Shown here in pieces: positions 40,886-47,964 of a stretch of 64,000 nucleotides of DNA (the stretch's first letter is position 1; each line of letters starts with the position of its first letter). Both the position numbers and the translations under genes were made by a program. The notes below the pieces were generated by a model that made no database searches, was not told the origin of the DNA, and worked only from the letters and a program-made list of their open reading frames with translations. The stretch is from Streptomyces morookaense (GTDB lineage Bacteria; Actinomycetota; Actinomycetes; Streptomycetales; Streptomycetaceae), in the NCBI RefSeq assembly GCF_013030945.1, contig NZ_JABBXF010000025.1, positions 82,651 through 146,650 of the forward strand, given 5' to 3'.

Positions 40886-41087
40886 CCGGGCACGCGCGGC
40901 CCCGCCGCCGCATCACACCGTGTACGACCCATTGGGCATCGCGTGCAAGTGGACGTACGGGGTCGGCATCGTCGCGACGCTCGCCCTGCTCGGGCAGATC
41001 GTCCGCCACGACACCGTGCGGACCACCACCCCGTTGCCGCCCCGACCGGCGCCGGCTGTGACTGCCGACCTCCCGCTCGGGGAGTGA
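40854..41087 (+). CDS. Small one-helix membrane protein
   Basis: 77 residues from the GTG at 40854, which overlaps the previous gene by 32 bp; a GTG at 40920 would give a 55-residue form beginning MYDPLGIACKWTYG. One hydrophobic segment (YGVGIVATLALLGQIV) is followed by a basic and Pro-rich tail (RPAPAVTADLPLGE). The topology would place the tail outside or inside depending on start. No family recognised. Its position between the DUF6415-like gene and the 47-residue peptide suggests it belongs to the cassette. Confidence 0.5.
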   Translation: MTNSGIRPLGDRARAAPPPHHTVYDPLGIACKWTYGVGIVATLALLGQIVRHDTVRTTTPLPPRPAPAVTADLPLGE

Positions 41088-41197
41088 AAACCCGGCAGCT
41101 CTCCGCGCCGCCTCACCGACTCCCGCCCCGAGAAGGGGCGGGCCACGAAGGGGGCGGGCACCTGGCCCGTTCCCAATGACTGACAGGAGGAACTTCC

Positions 41198-41341
41198 ATG
41201 CCCGAGGTCGCAGCGCCCACTACCGGTTCCGGATCGGGGCTGGTGCTCGCCGCCCGCCGGATCGCCGCTGCCCGCACCCGTGCGGACCAGCCGTCGGACA
41301 ACACCGGTGGCAAGTCGGACAGCAACGACACCTGCAGCTAA
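41198..41341 (+). CDS. 47-residue peptide; candidate precursor/substrate of the oxygenase cassette
   Basis: Short ORF with a very strong ribosome site (CAGGAGG 8 bp before the ATG) and its stop only 10 bp before the oxygenase gene. The N-terminal part (MPEVAAPTTGSGSGLVLAAR) contains a small amphipathic stretch continuing into RIAAARTR, which could be a leader helix. The C-terminal part is polar and rich in Asp, Asn, Ser and Thr (SDNTGGKSDSNDTCS) with one Cys near the end. This leader/core division, and the position before modifying enzymes, suggest a ribosomally made peptide that is modified on Asp/Asn/Ser/Thr side chains. No known RiPP precursor family is recognised. Confidence 0.6.
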   Translation: MPEVAAPTTGSGSGLVLAARRIAAARTRADQPSDNTGGKSDSNDTCS

Positions 41342-41351
41342 GGATCACCTG

Positions 41352-42533
41352 ATGTTCGATGCCGCTTCGTGGGCGGCGCGCCTGGGCGGGGAGACCTTCC
41401 TCGCCCAGGCGTTCACCCGCTCCCACCATCATTCCCCGTGTCCGGGCACCTTCGATGCCCTGCTGACCTGGAACGACCTCAACACGATCCTGGTCACCCA
41501 CCGGCTGTCCCCGCCCCGTCTGCGGCTGTCCCGGGGCGGGGAACATGTCGACGTCAGCAAGTACGCCACCCCTGTCACGAACCGTCGGGGCAGCACCTGG
41601 CACCGCCTCCAGCCCGCTGCCGTCCACGACCAGCTCGCCGACGGCGCTTCTCTGGTCCTGGACTCGATCGAGGAAATGCACCCGCCCATCGCGGCAGCCG
41701 CTGAGGCCCTCGAACGGTTCGTCCGTACCCCGGTTCAGGTAAACGCGTACGCCTCCTGGACCGCCGAGCAGGGCTTCGGCCGGCACTGGGACGACCACGC
41801 GGTCGTCGTCCTCCAGGTCGCCGGGGCCAAGCGATGGCGGCTGTACGGGCCGACCCGGCAGGCCCCCGGGTGGCGGGACGTGGAGTTCCCGGAGGAACCG
41901 CAGGGTGATCCCGTCGCTGAGATCGTGCTGCACGAGGGGGACATCCTCTATGTCCCCCGGGGCTGGTGGCATGAGGTCACCGCCGACCAGGGCCAGCCGT
42001 CGCTTCACCTCTCCTTCGGTCTCCTGCCCTCCACCGGTGCGGAGTTCCTCGGCTGGGTCGTCGACCAGCTGCGGGGGCACCTGGCCGTCCGCCAGGACGT
42101 ACCCCGCTTCGCGCCTGCCGCTGACCAGGCCGCGTACGTCGAGGTCTTGCGCAAGGTGCTGCTGACCGAACTCGACCGGCCCAACATCTTCACCGAGTGG
42201 ACTCAGGCGGTGGATGCCACCCACCCCGGGTATGCCCGCCTGTCCCTGCCGTACGTCGGCGCCATACCACCGGAGCCGGGAATCATGGTCCGGCTGACCT
42301 GTCCTCGGGCCGGCCTGGCTGGTGGCGAAGGAGTGGTCACGTTGGCGGCGGCGGGTATCGAGCACGACTTCGCCGCACCCGCCCGCCCCGTCCTTGAGCG
42401 CCTGGTCACCGGCGAGCCGGTCACGCTGGGGGCTCTGGCCGAGCGGTCTGGGCTCGCTCTGGAGGACGTGGCCGAGCTGGTATCGGTACTCGTAAGCAAC
42501 CAGACCGCCGCGATCGTCGGGACAGCCCGGTGA
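41352..42533 (+). CDS. JmjC/cupin-fold Fe(II)/2-oxoglutarate oxygenase (ROXA/Cupin_4-like)
   Basis: 393-residue oxygenase predicted to hydroxylate a protein or peptide side chain. The cupin/JmjC core carries the iron ligands HWD (His145, Asp147) in GFGRHWDDHAVVVLQVAG and a distal His207 in VPRGWWHEVT; AKRWRLYGP after strand 2 is typical of ribosomal oxygenases ROXA/MINA. The C-terminal ~150 residues form a helical dimerisation and winged-helix region (LGALAERSGLALEDVAELVS) as in the same family. The ATG has AAGGAT upstream and follows the 47-residue peptide gene by 10 bp. Known relatives hydroxylate ribosomal protein residues; here the peptide is the obvious alternative substrate. Confidence 0.85.
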   Translation: MFDAASWAARLGGETFLAQAFTRSHHHSPCPGTFDALLTWNDLNTILVTHRLSPPRLRLSRGGEHVDVSKYATPVTNRRGSTWHRLQPAAVHDQLADGASLVLDSIEEMHPPIAAAAEALERFVRTPVQVNAYASWTAEQGFGRHWDDHAVVVLQVAGAKRWRLYGPTRQAPGWRDVEFPEEPQGDPVAEIVLHEGDILYVPRGWWHEVTADQGQPSLHLSFGLLPSTGAEFLGWVVDQLRGHLAVRQDVPRFAPAADQAAYVEVLRKVLLTELDRPNIFTEWTQAVDATHPGYARLSLPYVGAIPPEPGIMVRLTCPRAGLAGGEGVVTLAAAGIEHDFAAPARPVLERLVTGEPVTLGALAERSGLALEDVAELVSVLVSNQTAAIVGTAR

Positions 42534-43429
42534 GCGCGGTCCTGGGCCTGGGCACGTACAAGGTGCACGCCGCCGCTGAGGCGGCGTGCACCGCCTGCGC
42601 GGCCGGAACGGCATGGGTGGACACCGCCCCCAACTACGGTGACGGCAAAGCCCATCGGCTTCTGGCCCCCGTGCTCGCCGAGTACCCGCAGGTGAAGGTG
42701 GCCACGAAGACCGGATTCCTCACCCCGACCCAGCGGCTGGCCGCCGTGGCAGCCGGCGTCCTCGGAGAGGACCAGGCCAGGACCGGACACAGCCTGGCCC
42801 CGGCCTTCGTCCGCTGGCAGATCGAGCAGTCGCTGAGCGAACTCGGCCGGGCCGATGTGGTGTTCGTGCACAACCCCGAGCGATCCGCCCGGCACCGCCA
42901 GCAGGTACACGCCCACCTGCGGCAGGCATTCGAGGCTCTGGAGGAGTTCGCCTGCGCGGGCCGGATCGGCGGCTACGGTGTCGCCACCTGGTCCGGATTC
43001 GAATCCGGCGCCTTCACCGTGCCGGGGCTCGTGGAGCTCGCCCGGCAGGCCGCCGGTGGCCAGGCCCACCATCTGGTGGCGGTGCAGCAGCCGGTCAGCC
43101 TGGTCATGGACCGCCCGATCCGCCAGTCCCTCGGCGGCCGGGGTCCGCTCGTCCAAGCCCGCGCTGCCGGGTTGACCACGTTCGCCTCGTCACCGCTGCA
43201 CGGCGGCGAGCTGATCGACCTGGTGACCCCCGAGCTGGTGGAGTTCATCCGCCCCGGCCTCTCCCCGGCTGCCGCCTGCCTGCTGGTGACCGCGTCAACC
43301 CCGAGCCTGGACGTCGTCCTTCTCTCGGCCAGCAGTTCACGGCATTGGGCTGAGGCGGCTGCCGCCCTCGCCCTACCGTTGGACGCCCGACGACTGACGG
43401 AGGTCATCGATGTATGCGCCGCCGGATGA
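42530..43429 (+). CDS. Aldo/keto reductase
   Basis: NADPH-dependent oxidoreductase of 299 residues with the AKR TIM-barrel catalytic tetrad: Asp31 and Tyr36 in DTAPNYGDGKAH, Lys60 in KVATKTGF and His114 in VVFVHNPE. Its GTG start overlaps the oxygenase stop (GTGA), a sign of coupled translation. A central insertion with GHSLAPAFVRWQIEQSLSEL fits the usual AKR helix. It may reduce an aldehyde or ketone formed by the oxygenase, or act on a sugar. The C-terminus lacks the long loop of classical xylose reductases, so substrate prediction is not possible. Confidence 0.85.
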   Translation: MSAVLGLGTYKVHAAAEAACTACAAGTAWVDTAPNYGDGKAHRLLAPVLAEYPQVKVATKTGFLTPTQRLAAVAAGVLGEDQARTGHSLAPAFVRWQIEQSLSELGRADVVFVHNPERSARHRQQVHAHLRQAFEALEEFACAGRIGGYGVATWSGFESGAFTVPGLVELARQAAGGQAHHLVAVQQPVSLVMDRPIRQSLGGRGPLVQARAAGLTTFASSPLHGGELIDLVTPELVEFIRPGLSPAAACLLVTASTPSLDVVLLSASSSRHWAEAAAALALPLDARRLTEVIDVCAAG

Positions 43430-44273
43430 GCTCACCCGGGCCCGCATGGAGGCCGCGTTCGCCGAGGCAGCCCGGCGCTTCGCGATCACCCCTGACGGGC
43501 CGCCGGCCTGGGGGTGGCAGGGCTGCACTCTCGGCCGCCGCGCGGGGGACCGGTGGCTGCGGGTCGCCTCCGGCAGGGGCACCCGGCTGCCCGAGCGGAG
43601 ACAGGGCGAGGGCATGGCGGGTGCGGAGGAACTGCTGCCCGCCGATGTGCCACGTCCGCATCTGTACGGCACCGAAGGGTGGGTGGCCGACGACTACGTG
43701 TATGAGGCCGAGCTGGCCGACTGCGTCACCACCCCCGTCGTCTCCCCGCACCGCTGCGACATCGCCGAAGATCCCGGCCTGCCCGAGCAGTGGTGGGCCG
43801 ATCTCCGGCGGGCGCTCGACGTGCTCGCCAAGGCTCCGGCCGGACGCACAACCGTCCGCGACAGCTGGGCGACGGCGGCCTTCCCGCACTTCCTAGGCAT
43901 CCCCGCCCCGGAGACGATCGAGCGCACGACCGGTCACGGCGACCTGCAATGGGCCAACCTCACCGGGCATCCCCTCGTGATCCTCGACTGGGAACGCTGG
44001 GGACGCGTGCCCGTCGGCTTCGACGCCGGGACACTGCACGCGGCCAGCCTTGGCGTCCCCACCATCGCCACAAAGGTCCGCGACGTCTTCTCTGACGCCC
44101 TCGGCACCGACGCAGGGCGCGTCGGGGAGCTGTGCGCGCTCGCCGAGATGCTTCAGGCCGTCGCCCGCGGCTTCTACCCTCACCTCGCTGACGCGCTCGC
44201 CGACCGTGTCGAGGAGCTCACCGGCACACGGCCACCCCGGACTCCCGTCCCAGAACTGCCTTCGGCCTCTTGA
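43410..44273 (+). CDS. APH/choline-kinase-fold phosphotransferase
   Basis: 287 residues with the aminoglycoside-phosphotransferase catalytic motifs: Brenner motif GHGDLQWANL (catalytic Asp178, Asn183) and the metal-binding Asp193 in ILDWERWG. The N-terminal lobe is short and divergent: WLRVASG replaces the usual Lys-containing ATP strand with Arg, so ATP binding is not proven. It overlaps the aldo-keto reductase by 20 bp and closes the cassette. In this context it may phosphorylate the peptide or a small molecule rather than confer drug resistance. GTG/ATG alternatives were weighed; the ATG at 43410 is preceded by GGAGG. Confidence 0.8.
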   Translation: MYAPPDELTRARMEAAFAEAARRFAITPDGPPAWGWQGCTLGRRAGDRWLRVASGRGTRLPERRQGEGMAGAEELLPADVPRPHLYGTEGWVADDYVYEAELADCVTTPVVSPHRCDIAEDPGLPEQWWADLRRALDVLAKAPAGRTTVRDSWATAAFPHFLGIPAPETIERTTGHGDLQWANLTGHPLVILDWERWGRVPVGFDAGTLHAASLGVPTIATKVRDVFSDALGTDAGRVGELCALAEMLQAVARGFYPHLADALADRVEELTGTRPPRTPVPELPSAS

Positions 44274-44432
44274 GGCGAGGCCGGGCAACAAAGGGGCAGT
44301 CCCCGACTGGGGGTGTCACCGAGATTGCTCCTTCCATTCGTGATCTTCCCCCACCCTCTGCCCGTCCGTAGGGTGCCGATCATGAACGTGAGCAACAACA
44401 TCGCACCTGGTGTCACGGTTGGCGGCACCGTC

Positions 44433-45173
44433 CTACAGGCGGGCAACATCGTCCACGGCAACGTCACCGTGAACGAGCCGGCCACCAAGCCTCCTAGTGC
44501 TCTGACCGCATAGGTTCGCCGCCCGGGGTGTGCCGTCCCAGCGCCATGTGGTGAGACGAGGGTGTCCGGGTAGTTCGGCACGTCCGGTGGCCCACAGGAG
44601 GGTGAGCCAGGGGTCCGTGGGCGACGGTGCTTCCGGAAACAGCCGGGCGAGCACCCGAGCGCACAGATCGGCAGGCGGGCTCCATGCGAGGCCGAGCCCT
44701 TGTGCCAGGTCGTGCGTGTGCACCAGGGTCTCCACGATCCCCATCGCGGCGAAGCCTTCGGGGTCCGAGACGCCGAAGACGTGGTGGGCGCGGGTCTGCG
44801 GAGGCGTCGTACGCACCATGGCGACCAGCAGCGCGCCGCTCGCTTCCAGGACCTGCAGCAGGCCGGCGGGCCCCGCCTCGCGGTTCGCGTGAATGGCGTT
44901 TGCTGGGCCGCCGGGTCGTCGGCTCTCCCATACGAAGGGCACCTCGCCATCCAAGGGCGGTGTTTTGGGGCCCAGTTGCGCAGCGTAGGCGAAGAGGTCG
45001 TCGCTGAGGTGCTCGACGGTTTCCCAGCAGTCCCATTCCAGCGAACCCGCCTTGTCTTCCCACGCGGCTGGGGGCGCCTCGCGAAGGACTGCCACAGAGA
45101 GTTGCACGGCAAGGTCGAGGTCGTCCGCGGTGACGGGAGGCTGGGAGAGGGCAATATCGGCTGATCGGGACAT
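44433..45173 (-). CDS. Maleylpyruvate-isomerase-like (DinB/MDMPI-fold) passenger gene
   Basis: 246 residues with the DinB-like four-helix fold of mycothiol-dependent maleylpyruvate isomerase relatives. The N-terminus has SVAVLREAPPAAWEDKAGSL and DCWETVEHLSDDLFAYAAQL, where His of EHLSDD is a typical first metal ligand. The second ligands are in ETLVHTHDLAQGLGL (HxHD). The last recognisable residues are LPGHPRLTTWRWDG; then the frame runs through the left inverted repeat and 64 bp of host DNA before stopping. The natural stop appears to lie outside the element, so the tail is probably foreign. The start ATG has no strong ribosome site. Confidence 0.75.
   Translation of the reverse strand: MSRSADIALSQPPVTADDLDLAVQLSVAVLREAPPAAWEDKAGSLEWDCWETVEHLSDDLFAYAAQLGPKTPPLDGEVPFVWESRRPGGPANAIHANREAGPAGLLQVLEASGALLVAMVRTTPPQTRAHHVFGVSDPEGFAAMGIVETLVHTHDLAQGLGLAWSPPADLCARVLARLFPEAPSPTDPWLTLLWATGRAELPGHPRLTTWRWDGTPRAANLCGQSTRRLGGRLVHGDVAVDDVARL
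44497..44521. repeat. Left terminal inverted repeat of the 765-bp insertion
   Basis: Starts GTGCTCTGACCGCATAGG and ends TTCGCCG. It is the exact complement of 45237-45261; similarity stops abruptly after base 25. The repeat also supplies the premature stop (TAG) of the split gene. Confidence 0.9.
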
Positions 45174-45236
45174 GGCAGGACCGTACCTCGCTCCGAGGGA
45201 GCGACCCCTCCTTTTTTGATCACCGGCCCAGCAACC

Positions 45237-45261
45237 CGGCGAACCTATGCGGTCAGAGCAC
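45237..45261. repeat. Right terminal inverted repeat of the 765-bp insertion
   Basis: Starts CGGCGAA and ends CTATGCGGTCAGAGCAC; exact complement of 44497-44521 and followed by the duplicated TA. Confidence 0.9.
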
Positions 45262-45498
45262 TAGGGACGACGACCAGCTTGTCCTGCGGCTGTACGAGCA
45301 GATGAAGCGGCCGGGCCCTCTGCTCGGCCTCGTCACGAGGGGAGAGGGCGGTGCGGTGCTTGATGCTCTCGAACTTGCGGGTGCTGCCCGACCTGATGCC
45401 GCTCCGATGCTGAACATTCTTTCGGATCGGATCCGGGAGCGGATCGCCGAACACGGCTAATACGGTGCGGTAGGCGGCTGACCACCGGGCCCCCGTGG

Positions 45499-45764
45499 TC
45501 AGCCCCCTTGCCCGTGCCTGCCGAAGCGAAGGTTGCGCACGGCGGCCGTCGCTATGGGCGAGAGGCCCACGATCGTCGGGCGGCCGTCCACATCGCGGAC
45601 AAGGAACCAGCCCTTCCGGCGAAGCGACTCGACTTCACCCTCAACGTCCCGGCCCGGCCCGCCTGACCAGAGAGCTCTTCGGCAGTCGGGGGGTTGCCCG
45701 CATCCATGTGCCCGACGACGAGGAAGAGCACCTGCTCCTCACTCGCGTCGATGTTGAAGTCCAC
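45499..45764 (-). pseudogene. Frameshifted small winged-helix-like gene
   Basis: From the GTG at 45764 the frame reads MDFNIDASEEQVLFLVVGHM and DAGNPPTAEELSGQAG, then after a GGGCCGGGCCGGG run the sense continues in another frame as DVEGEVESLRRKGWFLVRDV and DGRPTIVGLSPIATAAVRNL down to a TGA at 45499. The second part has a winged-helix look (helix-RRKGWFLVRD wing), and the joined product would be about 88 residues. A one-base indel in the GC repeat, real or sequencing error, explains the break. Confidence 0.55.
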
Positions 45765-45955
45765 GTCTCGACCGTAGATCTGGCCAGGTCGAGACGCCTG
45801 TCGACCCCAGTCTCACCGCCACACAATCGCCACACAACACTGAGAAACAGGCCCCAACAGTCACTAAGAGTCGGCAGGCGGTTACAGCGCCCGAGAGACG
45901 CAAAAGGCCCTCTGACCTGCAACTTTGCTGGTCAGAGGGCCCCGCTTCAGTCGAC

Positions 45956-46366
45956 CGACGGACGAGTCGACCTATACGCCGGGTTCTGTCTCCCGGGGGC
46001 CTTGCGGCCCTCGGGGAGGCGGCCATCCATCTAGGCCTGCCGTTGCCGGCAGGCTCGTGCGGTCTACCCGCGGACTCGGGCGGGCAGCCCTCGATCGTCC
46101 GCGCAGGGACACCGGGGTGTCCCCTCTTGACCTTGCTCCGGGTGGGGTTTACCTAGCCGGCCGGGTCACCCCGGTCGCTGGTGGTCTCTTACACCACCGT
46201 TTCACCCTTACCGGACGCCTTGCGGCCTCCGGCGGTCTGTTTTCTGTGGCACTGTCCCGCGGGTCACCCCGGGTGGGCGTTACCCACCACCCTGCCGTGT
46301 GGAGCCCGGACGTTCCTCGGGGGACCGAAAACGATCCCACGCGGCCGCCCGGCCGGCTCGTCCGCC
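45956..46366 (-). ncRNA. rnpB: RNase P RNA, class A
   Basis: Catalytic RNA that trims tRNA 5' ends. Reading from 46366 leftwards, the P1-like start GGACGAGCCGGCCGGGCGGC is followed by the conserved CR-I region GAGGAACGTCCGGGCTCC. Later come GGTAAGGGTGAAACGGTG, GTAAGAGACCACCAGC and the 3' signature AGACAGAACCCGGCGTATAG with GGTCGACTCGTCCGTC closing P1. These fit actinobacterial type A RNase P RNA. Ends are estimated to within ~10 bases. The gene points away from yaaA. Confidence 0.93.
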
Positions 46367-46459
46367 GTGACGACCATGCTACCGGCAGCCTGCGCGGGGA
46401 CGAACCACACTAGGCTCGGAGGGGCTCCGCCCCCGACCCCCGAAGGAGACCGATCCGCC

Positions 46460-47260
46460 GTGCTCGTCCTGCTGCCGCCGTCCGAGGGGAAGGCCACCGG
46501 AGGCACCGGTGCCGCGCTGAAGACGGAGTCGCTGTCGCTGCCGGGGCTCGCGGAGGCCCGCGAGGCCGTGCTCACGGAGCTGGTCGAGCTGTGCTCGGGC
46601 GACGAGGAGAAGGCGGCCGAGGTGCTGGGGCTGAGCCCCGGGCTGCGCGGCGAGATCGCCAAGAACGCCGCGCTGCGCACGGCCGGCACCCGGCCCGCCG
46701 GGGAGATCTACACCGGTGTGCTCTACGACGCGCTCGGGCTCGCCACCCTCGACGGCCCGGCCCGGAAGGCGGCCGAGGAGTCGCTGCTGGTCTTCTCCGG
46801 GCTCTGGGGCGCGGTGCGGATCACCGACGCGATCCCCTCCTACCGCTGCTCGATGGGCGTCAAGCTGCCGGGCATCGGAGCGCTGGGCGCGTACTGGCGC
46901 GAGCCGGTGGCGCAGGTCATGCCCGCCGCGGCGGGCGACGGGCTCGTCCTCGACCTGCGCTCCGCCGCCTACGCCGCCGCCTGGAAGCCGAAGGGCGAAC
47001 TCGCCGGGCGCACGGCCACGGTGCGGGTGCTGCACGCGAAGACCGTGAACGGCGTCGAGAAGCGGTCGGTCGTCAGCCACTTCAACAAGGCGACCAAGGG
47101 GCGGCTGGTGCGGGACCTGCTGACGGCCGGCGCCCGCCCCTCGGACCCGGCCGAACTCGCCGTGGCCCTGCGGGACTTGGGGTACACGGTCGAGGGCGAC
47201 ACCCCGCCCGCGAAGGGCGGGAAGCCCTGGGCGCTCGACGTGGTGGTGTCCGAGCTCTAG
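46460..47260 (+). CDS. yaaA: Peroxide stress protein YaaA (UPF0246)
   Basis: DNA-binding or iron-limiting protein that protects against H2O2 damage in E. coli. The N-terminal signature MLVLLPPSEGKATGG matches the family (ISPAKTLDF-type start in E. coli), and YTGVLYDALGL, VFSGLWGAVRITDAIPSYRC, LRSAAYAAAW and RKKKGLMVRWI-like HFNKATKGRLVRDLL follow in order. The 266-residue length is normal. GTG start with GAAGGAGA upstream, just beyond rnpB. It is followed by KDPG aldolase after 57 bp. Confidence 0.93.
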   Translation: MLVLLPPSEGKATGGTGAALKTESLSLPGLAEAREAVLTELVELCSGDEEKAAEVLGLSPGLRGEIAKNAALRTAGTRPAGEIYTGVLYDALGLATLDGPARKAAEESLLVFSGLWGAVRITDAIPSYRCSMGVKLPGIGALGAYWREPVAQVMPAAAGDGLVLDLRSAAYAAAWKPKGELAGRTATVRVLHAKTVNGVEKRSVVSHFNKATKGRLVRDLLTAGARPSDPAELAVALRDLGYTVEGDTPPAKGGKPWALDVVVSEL

Positions 47261-47317
47261 CGCATGCCGTTGCACTGTGCGCAACGGCCGTTGCGACAGG
47301 TGACACCCGGCGGCAGG

Positions 47318-47959
47318 ATGACCGCCGTGACCCTACTCGACCTGGCCCCCGTGCTGCCCGTCGTGGTGATCGACGACGTGTCCCGGGCCGTGCCGCTGGC
47401 GCGCGCCCTGGTCGCGGGCGGGCTGCCGGCGATCGAGGTGACGCTGCGCACGCATGCCGCCCTGACGGCGATCCGGGCCGTGGCGGAGGAGGTCCCCGAG
47501 GCGGTGGTCGGCGCCGGGACCGTGCTGCGGCCCGCCCAGGCGGAGGCCGCGGTGCAGGCCGGGGCCCGGTTCCTGGTCAGCCCCGGGTGGACGGAGCGGC
47601 TGCTGGACGCGATGCGGGCCTCGGGGGTGCCGTTCCTGCCGGGGGTCTCCACGGCGTCGGAGGTGCTGGCGCTGCTGGAACGGGGCGTGCGCGAGATGAA
47701 GTTCTTCCCGGCGGAGGCGGCGGGCGGGGCGCCCTATCTGAAGTCCCTGGCCGGACCCCTGCCGACCGCCCGGTTCTGCCCCACGGGCGGCATCGGCCCC
47801 GGCGCGGCGCGCGCCTACCTGGCCCTGCCCAACGTGGGCTGCGTGGGCGGCACCTGGATGGCACCCCCGGAGGCAGTGCGCTCGGGCGACTGGGGGCGGG
47901 TCGCGGAACTCGCGCGGGAAGCCGCACAGTTGCGGAGACCCGGCGCGGTAGCCTGCTGA
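47318..47959 (+). CDS. eda: 2-dehydro-3-deoxyphosphogluconate (KDPG/KHG) aldolase
   Basis: Class I aldolase splitting KDPG into pyruvate and glyceraldehyde-3-phosphate. It shows the TIM-barrel motifs: LPVVVIDDVSRAVPLARAL, the Glu of GLPAIEVTLRTHAAL, GAGTVLRPAQAEAAVQAGAR, phosphate loop FLPGVSTASEV and the Schiff-base Lys in EMKFFPAEAAGG, with FCPTGGIGPG at the end. 213 residues is the family size. The ATG is preceded by CGGCAGG. No edd gene is seen nearby, so it may serve sugar-acid turnover rather than a full Entner-Doudoroff path. Confidence 0.92.
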   Translation: MTAVTLLDLAPVLPVVVIDDVSRAVPLARALVAGGLPAIEVTLRTHAALTAIRAVAEEVPEAVVGAGTVLRPAQAEAAVQAGARFLVSPGWTERLLDAMRASGVPFLPGVSTASEVLALLERGVREMKFFPAEAAGGAPYLKSLAGPLPTARFCPTGGIGPGAARAYLALPNVGCVGGTWMAPPEAVRSGDWGRVAELAREAAQLRRPGAVAC

Positions 47960-47964
47960 CCGCC

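Larger units (their letters stand above)
44495..45263. mobile_element. Non-autonomous IS5-like insertion (765 bp) carrying a passenger gene
   Basis: Bases 44497-45261 are bounded by perfect 25-bp inverted repeats and flanked on both sides by TA (44495-44496 and 45262-45263), in a CTAG context. That is the target pattern of IS5/IS427-type elements. There is no transposase; the only gene inside encodes a maleylpyruvate-isomerase-like protein on the minus strand. The disrupted host gene is restored in frame by removing the element plus one TA, which proves insertion. It would need a transposase supplied in trans. Confidence 0.85.
44382..45460 (+). pseudogene. Small gene split by a 765-bp insertion; restored in frame when the insertion is removed
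   Basis: The left part is MNVSNNIAPGVTVGGTVLQA plus GNIVHGNVTVNEPATKPP (38 codons, 44382-44495); the right part starts at 45264 and reads RDDDQLVLRLYEQMKRPG through to ILSDRIRERIAEHG. Excising the insertion with one TA copy joins codon 38 (CCT) to AGG and gives a single 103-residue frame. The present left fragment reads into the insertion and stops after SALTA. The N-terminal repeat-like pattern (GTVLQAGNIVHGNVTV) resembles short beta modules attached to effector proteins; no function is known to me. The gene follows the kinase by ~108 bp. Confidence 0.8.

Noticed and set aside
40460..44273. Lanthipeptide or lasso peptide cluster
   Set aside because: No LanB, LanC, LanM, lasso cyclase or ABC transporter is present; only the oxygenase, reductase and kinase are seen.
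43410..44273. Aminoglycoside resistance gene
   Set aside because: The catalytic motif fits the fold, but the N-lobe is divergent and the operon context points to a biosynthetic or modification role.
45925..46413. Open frames through the RNase P RNA region
   Set aside because: The conserved RNA motifs explain the region; the peptides have no family.
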